This document shows, piece by piece, positions 61,135 through 64,000 of a DNA stretch of 64,000 nt. Position numbers and translations under genes: made by a program. The stretch is from Nonomuraea wenchangensis (GTDB lineage Bacteria > Actinomycetota > Actinomycetes > Streptosporangiales > Streptosporangiaceae). How positions within the stretch are numbered: position 1 is the stretch's first letter; the number at the start of each line of letters is the position of its first letter. The stretch is taken from positions 310,001-374,000 of the forward strand of contig NZ_FOHX01000008.1 in NCBI RefSeq assembly GCF_900111685.1, in the 5' to 3' direction. Under the pieces are notes generated by a model. The model worked only from the letters and a program-made list of their open reading frames with translations. It was not told the DNA's origin and did no database searches.

Positions 61135-62289
61135 GTGAACGGACTGATCCGCTCGCTGGGGCGCTCGGTGTGGAACGAGCCGCGGGCGCCCGGCGCGCCG
61201 CGGCGGGTCTGGCGGGACTGGGCGCTCGTCGCGGTGCTCGTGCCGGTGGCGGTCCTGGAGGGCGTGCTGCGACCGGACCTGCCCTTACGGGTGCCGGCGG
61301 TGGCCGTCACCGTCGTGCTGGTGCCGTTGCTGCTGTGGCGGCGTCAGCGGCCGCTGCTCGTGATGGTGACCGCGTTCGCCGTGAGCGGGGCCGCGTCGCT
61401 GGCCGCGGGCGGGCAGGACGTCGAGACGTACACGATGGTGTTCGTGCTGATCCTCGTCTACGCGCTGTTCCGGTGGGGGTCGGGGCGGGAGGCGGTCGGC
61501 GGTCTCCTCGTCGCGCTGGGCGCGCTGGGGCTGTCGGCCGCGCAGGGCCGCCTCGCGCCGGGCGACCTGGTGGCGGGACTGGCGGTGACGTCGGCGGCGC
61601 TCGGGCTGGGCGGCGCGATGCGCTTCCGCGCGGGGGCGCGCTCGCGCGAGCTGGACCAGGTGAAGCTGCTGGAGCGCGAGCAACTGGCCCGCGAGCTGCA
61701 CGACCTCGTGGCCCACCACGTCTCGGCGATGGCGATCAGGGCGCAGGCGGGACTCGCCGCGGCGGCGGCCGAGCAGCCGGACGCCGCGGCCGACGCCCTC
61801 CGGGTGATCGAGGCCGAGGCGTCGCGCACGCTGGCCGAGATGCGCACCATGGTGCACGTGCTGCGCCGCAACGAGCCGGCCGAGCTGACGCCGGGCAAGC
61901 AGCTGGGCGACCTGACCGAGCTGGCCGGCCGGGCGCGGGTCGGACCGGCGGTGGACGTACGGATCAGCGGCGACGTCGCAGGCGTGCCGCCGTCGGTGGG
62001 GGCGGCGATCTACCGGATCGCGCAGGAGTCGGTCACCAACGCCCGCCGGCACGCCCGGCACGCCACCCGCATCGAGGTGGACGTCGCGGCCGACGACGCG
62101 GCGGTGCGGCTGCGGGTGACCGATGACGGCGACGGCGTCGTGGCCCGGCAGATCTCCTCGGCCGGGTACGGCCTCATCGGCATGATCGAACGCGCGGGCC
62201 TGCTGGGCGGCACCTGCGAGGCGGGCCCGAACCCGGGCCGCGGCTGGACCGTCACCGCGGTCCTGCCCAGGGCGGGGGCCACGACGTGA
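61135..62289 (+). CDS. Sensor histidine kinase, NarL class
   Basis: A 384-residue membrane kinase. Five or six TM segments (about 28-162) precede the HisKA_3 helix with phosphorylated His189 (LARELHDLVAHHVSAMA). The ATPase domain contains the N-box YRIAQESVTNARRHA and G-box GYGLIGMIERA. There is no sizeable extracellular domain. The GTGA overlap ties it to the response regulator. The signal is unknown. Confidence 0.93.
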   Translation: MNGLIRSLGRSVWNEPRAPGAPRRVWRDWALVAVLVPVAVLEGVLRPDLPLRVPAVAVTVVLVPLLLWRRQRPLLVMVTAFAVSGAASLAAGGQDVETYTMVFVLILVYALFRWGSGREAVGGLLVALGALGLSAAQGRLAPGDLVAGLAVTSAALGLGGAMRFRAGARSRELDQVKLLEREQLARELHDLVAHHVSAMAIRAQAGLAAAAAEQPDAAADALRVIEAEASRTLAEMRTMVHVLRRNEPAELTPGKQLGDLTELAGRARVGPAVDVRISGDVAGVPPSVGAAIYRIAQESVTNARRHARHATRIEVDVAADDAAVRLRVTDDGDGVVARQISSAGYGLIGMIERAGLLGGTCEAGPNPGRGWTVTAVLPRAGATT

Positions 62290-62960
62290 GCGACCAGGAC
62301 CAGCGCCCGATCCGGGTGATCGTCGCCGACGACCAGGAGATCGCCAGGACCGGCCTGCGGATGATCCTCGACCTCCAGCCCGGCATCGAGGTGGTCGCCG
62401 AGGCCGGCGACGGGCGGCGCGCGGTCGAGCTGGCCCGGCGGCTGCGCCCGGACGTGTGCCTGTTCGACATCCGCATGCCCGCGCTGGACGGCATCGAGGC
62501 GACCCGCCTGCTGGCCGGCCCGGCCGTCGCCGACCCCATCGCAGTGGTCGTCATCACGACCTTCGACCTGGACGAGTACGTCTACGCCGCGCTGCGGGCC
62601 GGCGCCCGCGGCTTCCTGCTGAAGGACGCCGGGCCCGACCTGCTGGCGCAGGCGGTGCGGGCGGCGGCCGGCGGCGACGCGCTCATCGCCCCGAACGTCA
62701 CGGCCCGGCTGCTCGGCGCGTTCGCCGGGTCGGCCCCGTCCGCGCCGCCCGCGCAGCCGGTCGAGCCGCTGACCGAGCGGGAGGAGGAGATCCTGGCGAC
62801 GGTGGCGCGCGGCCGGACCAACAGCGAGATCGCCGCCGAGCTGCACATCTCGCTCAGCACGGTCAAGAGCCATGTGGCGAGCCTGATGACCAAGCTGGGC
62901 GTGCGCAACCGGGTCGAGATCGCGATGTGGGCCTACGAGACCGACCGGGTCAGGCGCTGA
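62286..62960 (+). CDS. Response regulator, NarL/FixJ family
   Basis: A 224-residue regulator. Acidic pair Asp15/Asp16 (VADDQE), phosphoacceptor Asp61 (CLFDIRMP), switch Thr in ITTFDLDEY and Lys in LLKDAG are all present. The LuxR helix-turn-helix is at about 160-215 (LTEREEEILATVARGRTNSE). It is the partner of the upstream kinase. The 3' end overlaps the convergent DUF2306 gene by 28 bases. Confidence 0.94.
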   Translation: MSDQDQRPIRVIVADDQEIARTGLRMILDLQPGIEVVAEAGDGRRAVELARRLRPDVCLFDIRMPALDGIEATRLLAGPAVADPIAVVVITTFDLDEYVYAALRAGARGFLLKDAGPDLLAQAVRAAAGGDALIAPNVTARLLGAFAGSAPSAPPAQPVEPLTEREEEILATVARGRTNSEIAAELHISLSTVKSHVASLMTKLGVRNRVEIAMWAYETDRVRR

Positions 62961-63607
62961 CCTCGGTGGCCCGTGCGGCGGCGGATCAGCCATTCGGCCA
63001 CGGCCAGGTTGACCGCCCATCCGGCGCCGAGCAGCAGCGCCCGCGTCGTGCCCGTGGGATCGCCGGCGGCGCCCGTCCAGATGCCCAGGATCAGCGCCTG
63101 GCTGCCCGCGCCGAGTCCCAGCGCGTAGGCGCGGATCATCCAGGCGCGGTGGCGGGCGTAGCGGCGGCGCAGCACGGCGGCCAGGCCGAGGACGAGCGCG
63201 AGCGCCATGAGCGAGCCGAACCCGAGCCGGAACGCGGCCAGCAGGTCGCCGTCGCCGTCCTGACGGGGGTAGAAGAGGGTCATCCATATGCCGGACAGCG
63301 CCACGACCAGCCCGAGCGGCAGCAGCATCCGCCCCATCAGCCGGTGCCTGGCGGGCGGCCGGCGGCCCCCGAACTGGAAGGCCCCGAGCACGGTGTAGCC
63401 GGTCGCCGCCAGGATGTGCGCCACGACGGGCACGGGCACGGCGGCGAAGCGGGCGCCGTCCGGCAGGACGTCCGGGCCGCCGGACAGGGCGGACAGCCGG
63501 AGCGCGCCGGCCACCAGGGGGACGACGGAGAGCGCGATCAGCGCGACGGGCACGAGCCGTGACGCGCGCCGCCCGGCCGGGCCGGTGGGAACGAATGCCT
63601 GGGTCAT
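62933..63607 (-). CDS. DUF2306 membrane protein
   Basis: A 224-residue protein with about six TM helices. The arrangement ILAATGYTVLGAFQFGGR, ARHRLMGRMLLPLGLVVALS and ARHRAWMIRAYALGLGAGSQ is typical of DUF2306, whose His/Arg pattern recalls heme- or quinone-linked membrane proteins, with no proven role. ATG 63607 is chosen at the start of homology; the frame is open to 63760. Divergent from the MDR gene, 164 bases away. Confidence 0.85.
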   Translation of the reverse strand: MTQAFVPTGPAGRRASRLVPVALIALSVVPLVAGALRLSALSGGPDVLPDGARFAAVPVPVVAHILAATGYTVLGAFQFGGRRPPARHRLMGRMLLPLGLVVALSGIWMTLFYPRQDGDGDLLAAFRLGFGSLMALALVLGLAAVLRRRYARHRAWMIRAYALGLGAGSQALILGIWTGAAGDPTGTTRALLLGAGWAVNLAVAEWLIRRRTGHRGQRLTRSVS

Positions 63608-63771
63608 GCCTCGATGGTGGCGGCCGGGACGGGGGCGGCTCATCGGCGCTTCGGCCCTGATCCAGGCGTCCCAAAGGCCACTCGGAAGGTCGTACTTTCG
63701 GCGGTTACCCCGGGGCGGGGGCGCGCTCACACTGGCGTTCGTCCGTTCCCACCAGAACAAGGAGCGCCCCG

Positions 63772-64000
63772 ATGAAGGCCTTCGTCCTCGACTCCTACGG
63801 CTCCCCCGACGCCCTGAAGCTCACCGAGCTGCCCCGCCCCGTGCCCGGCCCCGGCGAGGTGCTGGTACGGGTGCGCGCCACGTCCGTCCAGCCCTTCGAC
63901 TGGCACCTGATGCGCGGCGAGCCGCGCCTGGCCCGTCTCATGCCCGGCGGCCCCGGCCTGTTCCGGCCGAGCCTGCCGATCCTCGGCGCGGACGTCGCCG
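63772..64000 (+). CDS. MDR-family NAD(P)H oxidoreductase, N-terminal part
   Basis: The gene starts at ATG 63772 after AAGGAG and runs off the window with 76 residues read. MKAFVLDSYGSPDALKLTEL, PGPGEVLVRVRATSVQPFDW and ILGADVA are the usual start of the zinc-free quinone reductase or zinc-type MDR proteins (NQO/QOR-like). No zinc ligand has appeared by the cut, so a quinone-reductase-type enzyme is favoured. Confidence 0.88.
   Translation, partial: MKAFVLDSYGSPDALKLTELPRPVPGPGEVLVRVRATSVQPFDWHLMRGEPRLARLMPGGPGLFRPSLPILGADVA

Overview
The window is a stretch of very GC-rich chromosome from an actinomycete. Strong third-position GC, many GTG starts, start/stop overlaps (ATGA, GTGA), a WXG100-type protein, Tat and lipoprotein signals, AfsR/LuxR-type and PucR regulators, and RsbW/STAS modules all fit. 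I infer a Streptosporangiaceae-like soil organism (Nonomuraea or relatives), but no rRNA or marker gene here proves the genus. I see no rRNA, tRNA, CRISPR array, transposase or phage gene. This looks like ordinary, accessory-rich chromosome.

Layout. 1-5,300: the end of an MFS drug exporter, a secreted GH11 xylanase with a CBM2 module and a good promoter/operator region, a DesK/DesR-type two-component pair, a membrane protein that shares the pair's putative operator, and two small genes of unknown function. 5,400-11,000: an AAA ATPase, four partner-switch-type regulatory genes (STAS, winged helix, RsbW-like kinase, STAS), and a large exported protein with a C-terminal membrane anchor and polyproline tail. 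11,000-17,100: TetR with P450, a CDF metal exporter, a WXG100-NlpC/P60 protein with a small ESX-type partner, a secreted HNH nuclease and a membrane-anchored DUF5666-like protein. 17,000-23,200: a DUF2264 family protein, a GMC oxidoreductase whose catalytic residues have diverged, argG, and a PucR regulator.

23,388-32,871: ten tightly packed genes encode two complete branched-chain-amino-acid-type (Liv) ABC importers, divergent from the PucR gene. One of the four ATPases has Arg in place of the Walker A Lys. 32,900-41,800: an S37 peptidase, a pair of DUF6232-like membrane proteins sharing a glycine/histidine motif, an SRPBCC protein with a zinc alcohol dehydrogenase, a four-gene overlapping operon (DUF1838, aldehyde dehydrogenase, DUF3598-like, nitrilase homologue lacking the catalytic Cys and Lys), and a PRC-barrel protein.

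41,900-49,600: acyl-CoA ligase, sulfotransferase, GT4 glycosyltransferase, an APC permease whose ribosome-binding site lies in a perfect hairpin, and an AfsR-like LuxR regulator. 49,560-61,100: a glycoside-uptake locus. A GH106-type alpha-L-rhamnosidase and a CUT1 sugar ABC transporter diverge from a DeoR regulator, followed by a PhoD phosphatase, an F5/8-type lectin-like protein and an L-arabinose/L-fucose isomerase-like enzyme. TGTTAA/TGTAAC inverted repeats flank the regulator on both sides. 61,100-64,000: a second NarL-type two-component pair, a DUF2306 membrane protein and the start of an MDR oxidoreductase.

Common themes are plant-polymer and glycoside use (xylanase, rhamnosidase, DUF2264, secreted nuclease, peptidase and phosphatase) and several apparently leaderless promoters with a TANNNT -10 box six to eight bases before the start codon.
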